From: Clostridium grantii DSM 8605 | GTDB lineage: Bacteria; Bacillota; Clostridia; Clostridiales; Clostridiaceae | Direction: 5' to 3' | NCBI RefSeq assembly: GCF_900129965.1 | Contig: NZ_FQXM01000039.1 | Coordinates: 1 to 21,741, forward strand | Length of the DNA: 21,741 nucleotides | In this document: piece after piece, positions 13,208 through 21,573 of the stretch | Position numbering within the stretch: position 1 is the first letter of the stretch | Layout: every line of letters starts with the position of its first letter | The notes under the pieces: model-generated | Seen by the model: the letters and a program-made list of their open reading frames with translations, nothing else | Database searches by the model: none | Told to the model about the DNA's origin: nothing | Program-made: the position numbers and the translations under genes

Positions 13208-13933
13208 TTACTTTAATTTCAAGCTTTCTATAAACAGCTTATCTTCTTCACCAATTTCCTGTATTTTCGAAGTTTTCTTTTCTAAATCGCTATATGATAG
13301 GTTGGAGTTATCCGCAACTATTTGAAATACGCCATTAACGTCCATATAAATAATCTGCACAGCTGTTATATTGTACTTATCACCAAGTTGATCAATGATT
13401 TTACGTGTGATTTCTGCAGGTTTTTTTATACTCTCTTTCTCTATAATACTAATATCCGAATTTTTAATTCCTAATATATACAATTTTTGTTCTAAACTAA
13501 GGTCTTCAATTTTATTAGTATATTTATTATTAGCATCAATTACTGTGTAAATATATCCATCGGTAATCTGAATGTTCTCCTGCAAAAACTCCTTGGCTAC
13601 AAAAAAATCTGAATTAAATTCTGTAGAAATTTTCTCCATCAACACTTCATCACCTAGCTTATTTTCAAACAAACTATATCTTATCTCTTTGATATTTTGA
13701 TTATTTCCACCTGAAAGCTCCGCAAAATAATATTGATCTTTAATGTTATAATCTACCTTTGTTACTAGTTGTACATCTCCATACATTGCACTTGCATAGT
13801 TTAATATTTTATTTTTTGCTAAAATTCCACCAAAAGGAGGTCCTTTAAATAAACTGAAAACAAATAAACCTATAAAACAAAGTAACACTATTATAATTAC
13901 TTTCAAAATTAAAAAAAAACGGTTCTTACTCAT
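13208..13933 (-). CDS. YfjL-like membrane-anchored protein
   Basis: 241 residues. A single N-terminal hydrophobic helix (residues 7-28) is followed by an extracytoplasmic domain with LNYASAMYGD, KDQYYFAE, EIRYSL and AEITRKIIDQLGDKYNI. This resembles the Bacillus YfjL-like family, whose function is unknown. The start has a GGGG purine site. It sits 61 bp downstream of the DUF5412 gene and ends before a strong terminator, so the two probably form an operon. Confidence 0.65.
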   Translation of the reverse strand: MSKNRFFLILKVIIIVLLCFIGLFVFSLFKGPPFGGILAKNKILNYASAMYGDVQLVTKVDYNIKDQYYFAELSGGNNQNIKEIRYSLFENKLGDEVLMEKISTEFNSDFFVAKEFLQENIQITDGYIYTVIDANNKYTNKIEDLSLEQKLYILGIKNSDISIIEKESIKKPAEITRKIIDQLGDKYNITAVQIIYMDVNGVFQIVADNSNLSYSDLEKKTSKIQEIGEEDKLFIESLKLK

Positions 13934-13994
13934 TTAAAATCCCCTTTTTTACTATCAATTTATTCCAATTCCCACATTAAAACTTATGCTGTAA

Positions 13995-14366
13995 TCATTC
14001 TCTTCTGTAATCATAAACTTCACTTTTCACATTTAACTTTATATCATTTATTTTTACAATCTCATCATTTAACCATTGAATATGGGCTTCTTTACAGTGA
14101 TATTGCCAATAAATATTTTTGATTTTGCCATTTTTATTATTCTTTAATGTACATAAAACTGTAAAATCAGTTGTTGCTCCAGAATTATTCAAATAAGCAG
14201 TTACAGTATATATTCCATTTGGTGAAGTTTGATCCTGAAGATACTCCTGTCCATTAATTCTTTGAATATCAAAGAATGCCCAGTTAATAGTATAGGCTAC
14301 TCCCCCAACAATAAAAGCAATAATTATAAGTATTGTTATTGACCGTTTTTTTTGTTTTTGATTCAT
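13995..14366 (-). CDS. DUF5412 family membrane-anchored protein
   Basis: 123 residues: a basic start, one membrane helix (residues 9-31), then an extracytoplasmic domain with SPNGIYTVTAYLNNSGATTDF, YWQYHCKEAHIQWLNDE and VYDYRRE. The spacing of SPNG-Y, GATT, IYW and the W-x-(N/D)-(D/E) motif is that of the DUF5412 family, of unknown role. Upstream is a spacer with a dispersed repeat (14484-14558). Confidence 0.75.
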   Translation of the reverse strand: MNQKQKKRSITILIIIAFIVGGVAYTINWAFFDIQRINGQEYLQDQTSPNGIYTVTAYLNNSGATTDFTVLCTLKNNKNGKIKNIYWQYHCKEAHIQWLNDEIVKINDIKLNVKSEVYDYRRE

Positions 14367-14483
14367 ATACCCTTATCCTCTCAAAAATAATAAATTTAAG
14401 GTTAATTATACCATATTACGTACACTAAGCTCACAATCACTAATCATATTTTTAACTTTATCCAGTATATTGGTACTAATAAT

Positions 14484-14558
14484 TATATCTTACTTCCTTA
14501 AAATATTAAACCTCTACTTTCTTAAATAATCTTCCATGGTATTAATGGATTACTTTGG
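14484..14558. repeat. about 75-bp dispersed repeat, copy 1
   Basis: It starts ATATCTTACTTCCTTAAAA and contains TTCCATGG followed by ATTAATGGA. It aligns with 17868-17943, with scattered differences in the middle. This copy has an outer CTTCCA/TGGAAG pair. No coding potential is visible. Confidence 0.6.
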
Positions 14559-14617
14559 AAGTATTTTCAATATAACTACCTTAAAGTATAAGATAGTCAT
14601 ATTGAATGAATTTAATT

Positions 14618-14866
14618 TTACATTTTTGAGATGTGTTCTTTGATTTTTTCAAAGGTATTTTTACTGATTACATGCTCTATACGACAAGCATCATGTTGTG
14701 CCGTTTCTTCATCTACACCAAGTAAAACAAAAAAATGTGCCAATATGTTATGGCGTTCACGCATTTCCGTTGCAATTTTTAACCCTTTAGAAGTAAGTTC
14801 GATATGATTATGAGAATCTACTGTTATATAACCATTCTCTTTCAAAATTCGCATAGCACGGCTCAC
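14618..14866 (-). pseudogene. DtxR/MntR-family metal-dependent regulator lacking its N-terminus
   Basis: 82 residues are open from a GTG at 14866 (similarity extends a few codons upstream, to KKPSVSRAM, before a stop). The recognition-helix end of the HTH (SRAMRILKENGYITV) and the dimerisation/metal domain remain: RERHNIL (His39) and HDACRIEHVIS (Cys61, Glu64, His65). The Cys-x2-Glu-His set resembles DtxR/IdeR, which senses iron, more than MntR, which has Glu there. About 40 N-terminal residues, holding the first helices and metal ligands, are absent, so it is probably non-functional. It is divergent from the iron-type binding-protein pair. Confidence 0.75.
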
Positions 14867-14890
14867 ACTGGGCTTTTTAATTTGTATTAG

Positions 14891-14908
14891 AGTTAGCCTA
14901 CGCTAACT
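14891..14908. promoter_or_regulatory. DtxR-box-like operator
   Basis: AGTTAGC (14891-14897) and GCTAACT (14902-14908) form a perfect 7-bp inverted repeat around CTAC. The TTAG...CTAA frame resembles iron-regulator (DtxR/IdeR) boxes. It lies between the truncated regulator and the binding-protein gene, so it likely gave iron control to one or both. Confidence 0.6.
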
Positions 14909-15037
14909 ACTTTGCCATGAATGATCACCCACTTCTAAAAGTGCATAAAATACATGAAAATGCTAGGAGGGATAAAATAAAATTCAAAAATAAGTTGTAA
15001 AATTCAAAAAAATAATCATATTAAAAGGAGAATATAA

Positions 15038-16033
15038 ATGAAAAACAAATTTATTACATTATTGTTAACGGGAGTTGTATTCGTTGGAATGTTAACCGCT
15101 TGCTCAAATGCGCAAACAAGTCAAAATGTTGAAGAGGAAAAGTCTGTATCTGAAAGCAATACTTCAAATACTAGTGACTTTGATACAGATAAATACATAA
15201 TAAACCAAAACGAAGCAGTTAAAATAATGGGACTTGAATCTGCTCCTGTGTCTGCAGTAAGCATTGGTTTATCATCAAGTCTCATTGCGTTAGAAAGTGG
15301 TATAAACATAATAGGCATACCAAATAATCACCATTTACCAGAGGAATACTTAGAAACAGTAAGCCTTATTACGAATGATAAAGGTGATGTGGACTGGAAC
15401 TTAATAAAAGAGCTAGCGCCTTCTGTTATTATCGTTGATGAAATTTCTCAAACTAAATTAGCTGCTGAATTAGCTGAATTGAATATTCCACTTTATACTA
15501 TATCAATCACTACATATGAATCTACATTTACTGAAATTGGTGTCCTTGGCTCTGCGTTTGGGTCAAATGATACAGCAAAAATAACTATTGAAAATTACAT
15601 AGAACGTATTGAAGATATGCTAGGAGAAATAAAGGATATACCTGAGAAATCCTTAGCAATTGCCCAACTAACTGATGATGGACTAATGATTTATACTGGC
15701 GGCACCTATGCTAATGAATTATTAGAAACGGTAAAGATTAAGAATACTGCAGAAGTGATGAATATACCAGATACCACAGAAAATGGAGGAACTGCAAAAA
15801 TCGAAATAAGTGATTTAATGAATGCTAATCCTGATAGTATTGCCATAATAGCAAAAGGAGTTAGTGAAGATGTATACAATGCACTTATGGCTGAATTTGC
15901 TAAAGAAGAGTATAAGAACGTAAATGCTGTAAAAAATTCAAGTATAGAAAAAGTTGATCATCATCAATTCATGGTTAGGGGTATATTAGGTATTAACGGA
16001 ATGGAAACAGCATTCAAACTTGCCTATGAATAA
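15038..16033 (+). CDS. iron/heme-type ABC transporter substrate-binding lipoprotein (TroA/FecB-like fold)
   Basis: 331 residues with a lipoprotein signal peptide (lipobox LTAC, Cys22). Mature residues about 55-330 have the two-lobe helical-backbone binding fold: VSIGLSSSLIALESGINIIG, then LIKELAPSVIIVD, a long linking helix and a C-terminal FMVRGILGINGMETAFKLA. It would capture a metal chelate or heme outside the membrane and hand it to a FecCD-type permease. The matching permease and ATPase are not adjacent, so it may serve another transporter. ATG has AAAAGGAG with good spacing. The FMN-binding gene follows after 9 bp. Confidence 0.85.
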   Translation: MKNKFITLLLTGVVFVGMLTACSNAQTSQNVEEEKSVSESNTSNTSDFDTDKYIINQNEAVKIMGLESAPVSAVSIGLSSSLIALESGINIIGIPNNHHLPEEYLETVSLITNDKGDVDWNLIKELAPSVIIVDEISQTKLAAELAELNIPLYTISITTYESTFTEIGVLGSAFGSNDTAKITIENYIERIEDMLGEIKDIPEKSLAIAQLTDDGLMIYTGGTYANELLETVKIKNTAEVMNIPDTTENGGTAKIEISDLMNANPDSIAIIAKGVSEDVYNALMAEFAKEEYKNVNAVKNSSIEKVDHHQFMVRGILGINGMETAFKLAYE

Positions 16034-16042
16034 GGAGCTATT

Positions 16043-16402
16043 ATGAATAAAAAAGTTTTAATAGTCGCAACGTTATTATTAAGTATCTTTCTGAGTTCTT
16101 GCAGTACTTTAAAAAGTCAGTCACAAACCTTTTATGTAGATGGTACCTATGAGGGAAAAGGAAATGGTTACGGTCGTGGTTTAAATGTTTCCGTTAATAT
16201 TAAAGATGGAGAAATTAACGATATTGTGATTGTGTCTCATAACGAGGTTGGTAAGCAATACTATGAACAAGCTTTTGAGGAAATCCCTAGGGCGATTATT
16301 GAAACTCAAAATATCCACGTCGACTCAATATCAGGTGCAACTAACACAAGCAATGGTATTAAGGAAGCAGTTGGAAACGCTCTAGAAGAAGCTAGTAAAT
16401 AA
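16043..16402 (+). CDS. FMN-binding domain lipoprotein
   Basis: 119 residues: a lipoprotein signal peptide (LSSC, Cys20), then an FMN-binding domain like that of NqrC/RnfG. The strands DGTYEGKGNGYGRGL and VNIKDGEINDIVIV lead to the motif DSISGATNTS (94-103), where a Thr (probably 102) would carry covalent FMN attached by ApbE. Extracytoplasmic flavoproteins of this type move electrons across or along the membrane and may act as ferric reductases. Its place 9 bp after an iron/heme-type binding protein suggests reduction of the bound substrate. An AAGGAG site precedes the ATG. Confidence 0.87.
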   Translation: MNKKVLIVATLLLSIFLSSCSTLKSQSQTFYVDGTYEGKGNGYGRGLNVSVNIKDGEINDIVIVSHNEVGKQYYEQAFEEIPRAIIETQNIHVDSISGATNTSNGIKEAVGNALEEASK

Positions 16403-16460
16403 ATCTAAAAAACAGAATTTACTGTATCAATTAAGAATAATATAATAAATTAAAAGGTTT

Positions 16461-16501
16461 TAGGTGGATATACGACTATTTTATTAAAGTTTATCCACCT
16501 A
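16461..16501 (+). terminator. hairpin downstream of the FMN-binding gene
   Basis: TAGGTGGATA (16461-16470) and TATCCACCTA (16492-16501) are perfect complements separated by 21 nt. No T-run follows directly, so it may be a weak terminator or an mRNA-end stabiliser. Confidence 0.5.
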
Positions 16502-16639
16502 TTATACTTCTAAAACATAAAAAAAAGCCTGATACTTTTAACTTGACATAAATAAGCATGGTGATTTTAACACACACTCCGCAAATACCTTTTTCTTTAT
16601 ATGTATATTTAGTATTTGGAGAAAAATTTTTACTATTCA

Positions 16640-16670
16640 GTATAAATTAAGTTTCACAGTGTGATCCCTA
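16640..16670. repeat. isolated right arm of the hairpin repeat
   Basis: GTATAAATTAAGTTTCACA matches the right arm of copy B (1731-1749), followed by a diverged GTGTGATCCCTA. It ends 4 bp before the stop codon of the diguanylate cyclase. No left arm is present. Confidence 0.6.
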
Positions 16671-16673
16671 TAT

Positions 16674-17675
16674 CTAAAGAGCCTTATCAAAAACTATTTT
16701 ATTCTTACCATTTTTTTTACCAATGTAAAGGGCTTTATCAGCATTTTCAATTGCTTTCTCTACCAATTCATTTTTGTTCCATAAAGCAACTCCAGCAGTA
16801 AATGTTACATTTTTTTTCTTGTCTAGCCAAGAAAAATGGTGTTCTTTAAAATCTGTTTGAATTAATTGCAATTTATGTTTAAGGATTTTTTGAGAAGAAA
16901 TAAAAGATATAATCATAAGCTCTTCTCCACCATATCTGATTCCATATTCATTAGAATTTATTCTTCTTTTTATAATATTCGCTATAACTTTAAGTACCTC
17001 ATCGCCATTAACATGTCCATATTCATCATTCACTTTCTTAAAATCATCTAAATCAATCAAAACAACATAAGCTTTATCATTTTCCTCATGAAGAAATTTT
17101 TCAGCCATGTGAAATACTCTACGATTATAAAGCCCTGTAAGCTCATCAAATATTGAAGCTTCCATAGCAGATTTTCTCATTACTTCTGTTCTAAAAAGTA
17201 TCCTTGCATAATTTTGTAATAATAAAGATATGCTTATTATCATCCCTAATCGAATGATTAAACGACTGCCATCACTACTTAAATTATTACTTGTATAATA
17301 AATAACTAAAGAATAACAAATAACTATCCAGCAAGTTAGTATCAATAGGTTTTTCCGATTAATGCTTAGAAGCACATAACTAAGTATTATTATGTACCCA
17401 AGATAAAAGTCACTACGAATTCCTCCACGTACAACTATAGCTATAGAAAGTAAAAATACATCTATATATAGCATATAATAATCAAACTTTAGTTTTTGAT
17501 TCCCCTTTTGAAGAAAAGCAATAAAAGATACTACAAAATATAAAAAGCATATACCAATTAATAGAAGAATATGTTTTTTATAATCAGATATACTTACCAA
17601 TAATAATGCCAACATAATTCCTACTATACGTATTTGAAAATGAATTTTTCTGATTTTTTCCATATTTTTCTCCAT
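16674..17675 (-). CDS. membrane-bound diguanylate cyclase (GGDEF)
   Basis: 333 residues. Five to six membrane helices occupy residues 10-165. The GGDEF domain follows, with DELTGLYNRR (177-186), a metal-binding DLDDFKKVND, and the active-site GGEEL at 249-253. It should make cyclic di-GMP from two GTP. The inhibitory I-site (RxxD, five residues before GGEEL) is replaced by NSNE, so product feedback is probably absent. The N-terminal part resembles simple membrane sensors with no recognised ligand. The ATG is preceded by AAAAAGGAGAATACT, a good site. The gene stands alone. Confidence 0.9.
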   Translation of the reverse strand: MEKNMEKIRKIHFQIRIVGIMLALLLVSISDYKKHILLLIGICFLYFVVSFIAFLQKGNQKLKFDYYMLYIDVFLLSIAIVVRGGIRSDFYLGYIIILSYVLLSINRKNLLILTCWIVICYSLVIYYTSNNLSSDGSRLIIRLGMIISISLLLQNYARILFRTEVMRKSAMEASIFDELTGLYNRRVFHMAEKFLHEENDKAYVVLIDLDDFKKVNDEYGHVNGDEVLKVIANIIKRRINSNEYGIRYGGEELMIISFISSQKILKHKLQLIQTDFKEHHFSWLDKKKNVTFTAGVALWNKNELVEKAIENADKALYIGKKNGKNKIVFDKAL

Positions 17676-17793
17676 AGTATTCTCCTTTTTACTTGATTAT
17701 TATCCGTATTATTTAGTTCTAAATTCTCTTTAATCATTTATAAAATTGTCACTAAAAGTAACATTTGATATATGCAAAACATACCATAAATTT

Positions 17794-17830
17794 GGCATAC
17801 TGTAAAGATAGAATCTTGCAGCACCACTTG
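17794..17830. repeat. 37-bp repeat, second copy of the 12936-12972 unit
   Basis: It differs from 12936-12972 at one position only. The structured tail beside the first copy is absent here, and this copy sits 38 bp from the second copy of the 75-bp repeat. The rest of 17676-17990 shows no gene. Confidence 0.7.
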
Positions 17831-17867
17831 TTATTAAAATCACAATAGTATATTTGTAATAATATAC

Positions 17868-17943
17868 ATATATCTTACTTCCTTAAAAGAATAAAATTCT
17901 TCTTTGTTAAATAATATTCCATGGAATTAATGGAATAATTTGA
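17868..17943. repeat. about 75-bp dispersed repeat, copy 2
   Basis: It aligns with 14484-14558 from ATATCTTACTTCCTTAAAA through TTCCATGG and ATTAATGGA. It lies in the upstream region of the STAND regulator, so it may contribute to its promoter. Confidence 0.6.
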
Positions 17944-17990
17944 TATAATTTGCTATAATTTTAGTATCAAAGTAAAAGGAGGGATGCCAA

Positions 17991-19137
17991 GTGCCCCGTC
18001 CCATAGATGATAAAGTATTATCTGCAGCAAAACTAAATAAAATAAAAACAAATATTCACTTCTTTCCAAATCACTTGAAAGCCACCATGTCCAAAATCCC
18101 AACATATCCCCTTACCATTGTAGAGGCCGCCTCCGGTTATGGTAAAACAACCTGTATTCGGTATTTTTTTAGTTCCATTACAGATGCAGATATTCGTTGG
18201 ATTAGCTTTAGTGAAAACGAAATGCCGGAACAAGCATGGGATAGATGTTGCCAGGTCATAAAAAAAATAGATTCAGATGTTGGCAATCGCCTTCTGTCCC
18301 TGGGGTTACCAACTTTGCATAATACAGATGAAATATGCCAGCTTTTATATGAACTTTTCTGTGATGAGGAAACCTATTTGGTTTTTGACAACTTTCAATT
18401 TCTTCAAAAATATTTTACAAAAGCTATGTGGGAAGCATTTTTATTCAACAACTCAGAGCTACTTCACATTGTAGCCCTGACACAAATTATAAACAAGGAA
18501 TCAGAATTTTTAACTCGCTTTGCAAAATGCCTTTACCTAACCAGCGAGGATTTGAAATTTAGCAAAAATGATATAACCCAATACTTTAAAAAAGCAGGAT
18601 TGGCGTTAACCAACAGCCAGCTTCACTTTTTATATCAGTACTCAGAGGGATGGATTGCCCCCCTTTACTGATATAAATGAAGCTATCATCCTCTTGCCCT
18701 CTGCATACATTTTAATAGCTTTTGAATTCTTTACTCAAAATTGCTATGAGGAATATGGGACTATCTGTGAAACCCTTCATGGTGCTTTAAAGTGTGAGGC
18801 TATTAATGGTCATAAAGCAGAAAAAATCAAGGGAGAGCTTGCACTCATCGAATCCTTTAGTGTGTTTAATAACATTGGGCAGATGGGGGAATGTCAACAA
18901 AAAGCATTTACACTCCTCAATGGAAAAAGCAGCTTGATTACTCCCCGTGATCCATGGACATTCGGCAATCCAAGTGTTGTTTCGCTTTATTGGAGCGAAA
19001 TTGGAAAACTTGATACTCATATAAAAGATATGGATCGATGTATGCCCCTTTACTCTTCAATGGTAAAAGGACATGGAACAGGTGCGGATACCATTTTCCG
19101 TGGTGACAGGGAAATGTACGAGCTTTGCAGTGAATAG
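17991..19137 (+). pseudogene. MalT/LuxR-type STAND ATPase regulator, broken
   Basis: The first frame (GTG 17991, with AAAGGAGG 8 nt upstream) gives 226 residues. It has a LuxR-MalT-type start (AAKLNKIKTNIHFFPNH), Walker A VEAASGYGKTT and a Walker B-like TYLVFDNFQFL, and reaches SEGWIAPLY before a TGA at 18669. A second frame beginning at 18655 carries the later helical-repeat part (EEYGTICETLHG, KAEKIKGELALIESF, DPWTFGNPSVV) to 19137. The frames meet at a run of six C (18658-18663), and part of the middle may be deleted too. The C-terminal repeats and the DNA-binding LuxR HTH are absent, so it cannot act as an activator. Confidence 0.8.
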
Positions 19138-19628
19138 GGTATGATGAAGAACTTATTTATATAAAAGACGTTAATACATCACCTCAAAATATTCCTGTTA
19201 TTGTAACTCAAGGTACACTTATAGGTATTACTCCTATGGAAATGAATAACGATTATAATGGCGGTTATTACTACTCAGATTTGACCGAAGATGATTTGAC
19301 CATTATCATAAACACAGCATTTACCACAAACAAAACTGACAAAGAGAATCTTAATGACTATATCGCACGCTGTGTAAATGAAGTAAGCGGCTATGAAGTG
19401 AATGACTTATCCATTGAGCAAAATAAAACCCATAGCAATAGAATATCCTACCCGGTATATCTTCTTTCATGGTCTATAGGATCAAATGAAGACGCTAGAC
19501 ACGTGGAAGCTTTTTTCTTCATGACAGATACCCACACCTATATTTATGCTTTTAAATCATTAGCAGATTATTCACAAGAAATAAAAAATATGTATTTAAG
19601 CGAATTTGGTAAGCTAACATTAAATTAG
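19134..19628 (+). pseudogene. C-terminal fragment of an unknown (possibly secreted) protein
   Basis: The open frame continues directly from the end of the STAND fragment with YDEELIYIKDVNTSPQNIPV, then NNDYNGGYYYSDLTEDDL, DYIARCVNEVSGYEV and a C-terminal HTYIYAFKSLADYS. The homology-like composition runs upstream of the first ATG (19236), which lacks a good ribosome site, so the 5' part appears to be lost. The family is not recognised. The sequence looks like the C-terminal half of a secreted or lipoprotein domain, and a deletion has joined it to the broken regulator. Confidence 0.5.
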
Positions 19629-19713
19629 TTGAGCTTAAAAGATATAAAAAGACGGTATCTTTAAAAGAAGTGTGTCCTCAATTTTGTTTTGCTTATTTAA
19701 TTTTAATATTAAT

Positions 19714-19866
19714 TTATACTTTTTTCACAAATTCAGATTTTAGCTTCATAGCTCCAAATCCATCAATTTTACAATCAATATTGTAATCGCCATCAACCAT
19801 AAGTATCTTATTTTTACATAAATATAAAAATAAGCGCCCAGAATTGTATCTAGCCCTTGGAAGAAG
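19714..19866 (-). pseudogene. C-terminal remnant of an unknown protein
   Basis: The reverse strand encodes RARYNSGRLFLYLCKNKIL, then MVDGDYNIDCKIDGFG and a C-terminal AMKLKSEFVKKV, which has the look of a conserved protein tail. The frame can be extended to an ATG at 19929, but that extension reads through the terminator hairpin of the acetyltransferase gene (19868-19896), so it is not a natural start. It is probably a remnant left by deletion. Confidence 0.5.
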
Positions 19867-19867
19867 C

Positions 19868-19896
19868 AAAGCAAGTTCGTCAGATGAACTTGCTTT
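19868..19896 (-). terminator. terminator hairpin of the GNAT gene
   Basis: AAAGCAAGTTC (19868-19878) pairs perfectly with GAACTTGCTTT (19886-19896), with a 7-nt loop. It begins 4 bp after the acetyltransferase stop. The T-rich tail on the reverse strand is modest (GCTTCTT). Confidence 0.7.
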
Positions 19897-19900
19897 CAGT

Positions 19901-20773
19901 TTATTGCACATTAATTTCAAACCATTCATTAATTAATTCACTTTCTTTAAATCCTCTATTTATATACATATTATAAGCTGGTGTGTTTTTGGTAATAACA
20001 ATCAAATTAATTTCTGTTACTTCCCTTGAATTAAGAAAATTGATAGCCGTTTCTAAAAGACGTTTTCCATATCCTTTTCCTCTGGCCTCTTTTATCAACC
20101 CCAACTCAAATTCACCCACTCGCTCTTCAATATTAAACTGTAACATACCTATCATTTCATTATTTATTGTTACTATATAGTAGCAATTATTATCATCTGC
20201 ATTTTTTATATATTCATCAACCTTACTTTCTGTTAATGTACCCCCATTTGGGACTTCCTTAAAAGCATCATTATGAATCCTCAAGTATTCATTCTTATTT
20301 TCCTCAGTTAAAATGGTTAGATTTAAAGGTAAATCTCGAATCTTTCTATCTTTTAATATCATTCTAATTGATGAATATTCTTTATGTAAACTCAGAGAAT
20401 TTAAGGTTTTAATTAAAATATCATCAGTTGTTCCTAAAAACAGTTTCTGTGCTTTATGTTTTTTAGCAATATTTTTAGCTGCCTCAATTAATTCACTTGC
20501 AATTTTTTTCTTATTTTTAACTTCTTCTTTTATGTCTAAATTAATAGCATAAGCAACTTTTTTTTCCATACATTCTATTAAAATTATTTGTATCCTTGCT
20601 ATAACATCTTCATGGTTGATGGCTAAAATAATACCTTCCCCAAAAGCGTATTCCTCACTCCTTAATTGCTTATCCATTTCTTCAATAGTTACTTTATTTT
20701 CTTTATTTCTATTTATAAATTTATTTAATTTTCTAACCTCTAATTCATTTAATTCTAAATACTTCTTAATCAC
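19901..20773 (-). CDS. GNAT-family N-acetyltransferase (two-domain)
   Basis: 290 residues in two halves. The N-terminal half is a degenerate GNAT-like domain, with KHKAQKLFLGTTDD near its end. The C-terminal half (about 150-290) is a full GNAT domain: EFELGLIKEARGKGYGKRLL, where RGKGYGK (231-237) is the acetyl-CoA pyrophosphate loop, then NTPAYNMYINRGFKE, the usual motif B. The substrate is unknown. The start is GTG with AAAGGAG 8 nt upstream. It is a single gene followed by its own terminator. Confidence 0.88.
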   Translation of the reverse strand: MIKKYLELNELEVRKLNKFINRNKENKVTIEEMDKQLRSEEYAFGEGIILAINHEDVIARIQIILIECMEKKVAYAINLDIKEEVKNKKKIASELIEAAKNIAKKHKAQKLFLGTTDDILIKTLNSLSLHKEYSSIRMILKDRKIRDLPLNLTILTEENKNEYLRIHNDAFKEVPNGGTLTESKVDEYIKNADDNNCYYIVTINNEMIGMLQFNIEERVGEFELGLIKEARGKGYGKRLLETAINFLNSREVTEINLIVITKNTPAYNMYINRGFKESELINEWFEINVQ

Positions 20774-20960
20774 ACCCTAATCTCCTTTACATTCTTTATT
20801 CTTAGCAAATGAAGCCCAAAGGCTCACTACTTTCCTTAGCTGCTCCCACATAAGCTATCACTTTTAATAAAAATAAAAGGAACAATAAAAGCAGCAAAAA
20901 CTATTCTAGTTATTGTAAAGAGTCAAGTGTTTATAGTTATTTCTACTTATATACTCTTTG

Positions 20961-21335
20961 CTATTTATCTATTCCAAACGTATTAAATCTCCTATTAATC
21001 TTCTCACAAGCTTCTTGATGAAATAAATCTGTAGCGTTGATAATATCATATTGTGAAAATTCATTAATAAATTTCCTAACATTTTGTTCTATTAAATCCT
21101 TTGGATTAAAAAACAACAATTCTTCATTTTCACCCCTTGTTATATTAGATAAATCTGTTCTCTTTATAGTTTGTTTTTCGAAACCGCCCTCAATCGTTTC
21201 AATTTCTACTATCTCTAATATAACTTCTTCATCCGATTGTAATATTACGACAGATACAATTTCTGGTTTTATGTAGTCCCTATATTTTGACTTTAGATTA
21301 TCATAAAATTCTATGGTACTGTAAACTGAATCCAT
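20961..21335 (-). CDS. hypothetical protein
   Basis: 124 residues, acidic and soluble, with no signal peptide or membrane helix. It reads MDSVYSTIEFYDNLKSKYRD, then a beta-rich VSVVILQSDEEVILEIVEIE, TRGENEELLFFNPKD, and a C-terminal helical part with FHQEACEKINRRFNTFGID. No family is recognised. ATG 21335 has GAGGG 7-8 nt upstream and codon use is like its neighbours, so it is probably real. It stands alone between the GNAT gene and the IS4-type transposase. Confidence 0.6.
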   Translation of the reverse strand: MDSVYSTIEFYDNLKSKYRDYIKPEIVSVVILQSDEEVILEIVEIETIEGGFEKQTIKRTDLSNITRGENEELLFFNPKDLIEQNVRKFINEFSQYDIINATDLFHQEACEKINRRFNTFGIDK

Positions 21336-21573
21336 ATATTTTCCCTCGCTAATTTTTTTAAATGTTCTTGCTCTAAATCCTTAACTCATATTGTACCATA
21401 AAATCATAAATGCATTCTAGTCCCATTTGCTATGCTCGCATTCTCACAATTCTAAATATTTTGGCAACAATCTCTTTGGTTAATTAAAGAAATTTAACCA
21501 CAATTATTAATAAGATAGTTTTTCATGTTTATGATAAAATTATTATTAATAAAAGAAGAAAAGTTGTTAAAAT

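Noticed and set aside
14917..15000. Small ORF starting MNDHPLLKVHKI upstream of the binding-protein gene
   Set aside because: No ribosome site lies upstream and no family resemblance is visible; the AGGAGGG inside it may be a relic of a lost gene.
17676..17790. Cyclic di-GMP riboswitch upstream of the diguanylate cyclase
   Set aside because: None of the conserved riboswitch core elements could be recognised in this AT-rich leader.
19635..19665. Terminator after the unknown C-terminal fragment
   Set aside because: AAAGATA/TATCTTT pairs, but no T-run follows and the loop is long.
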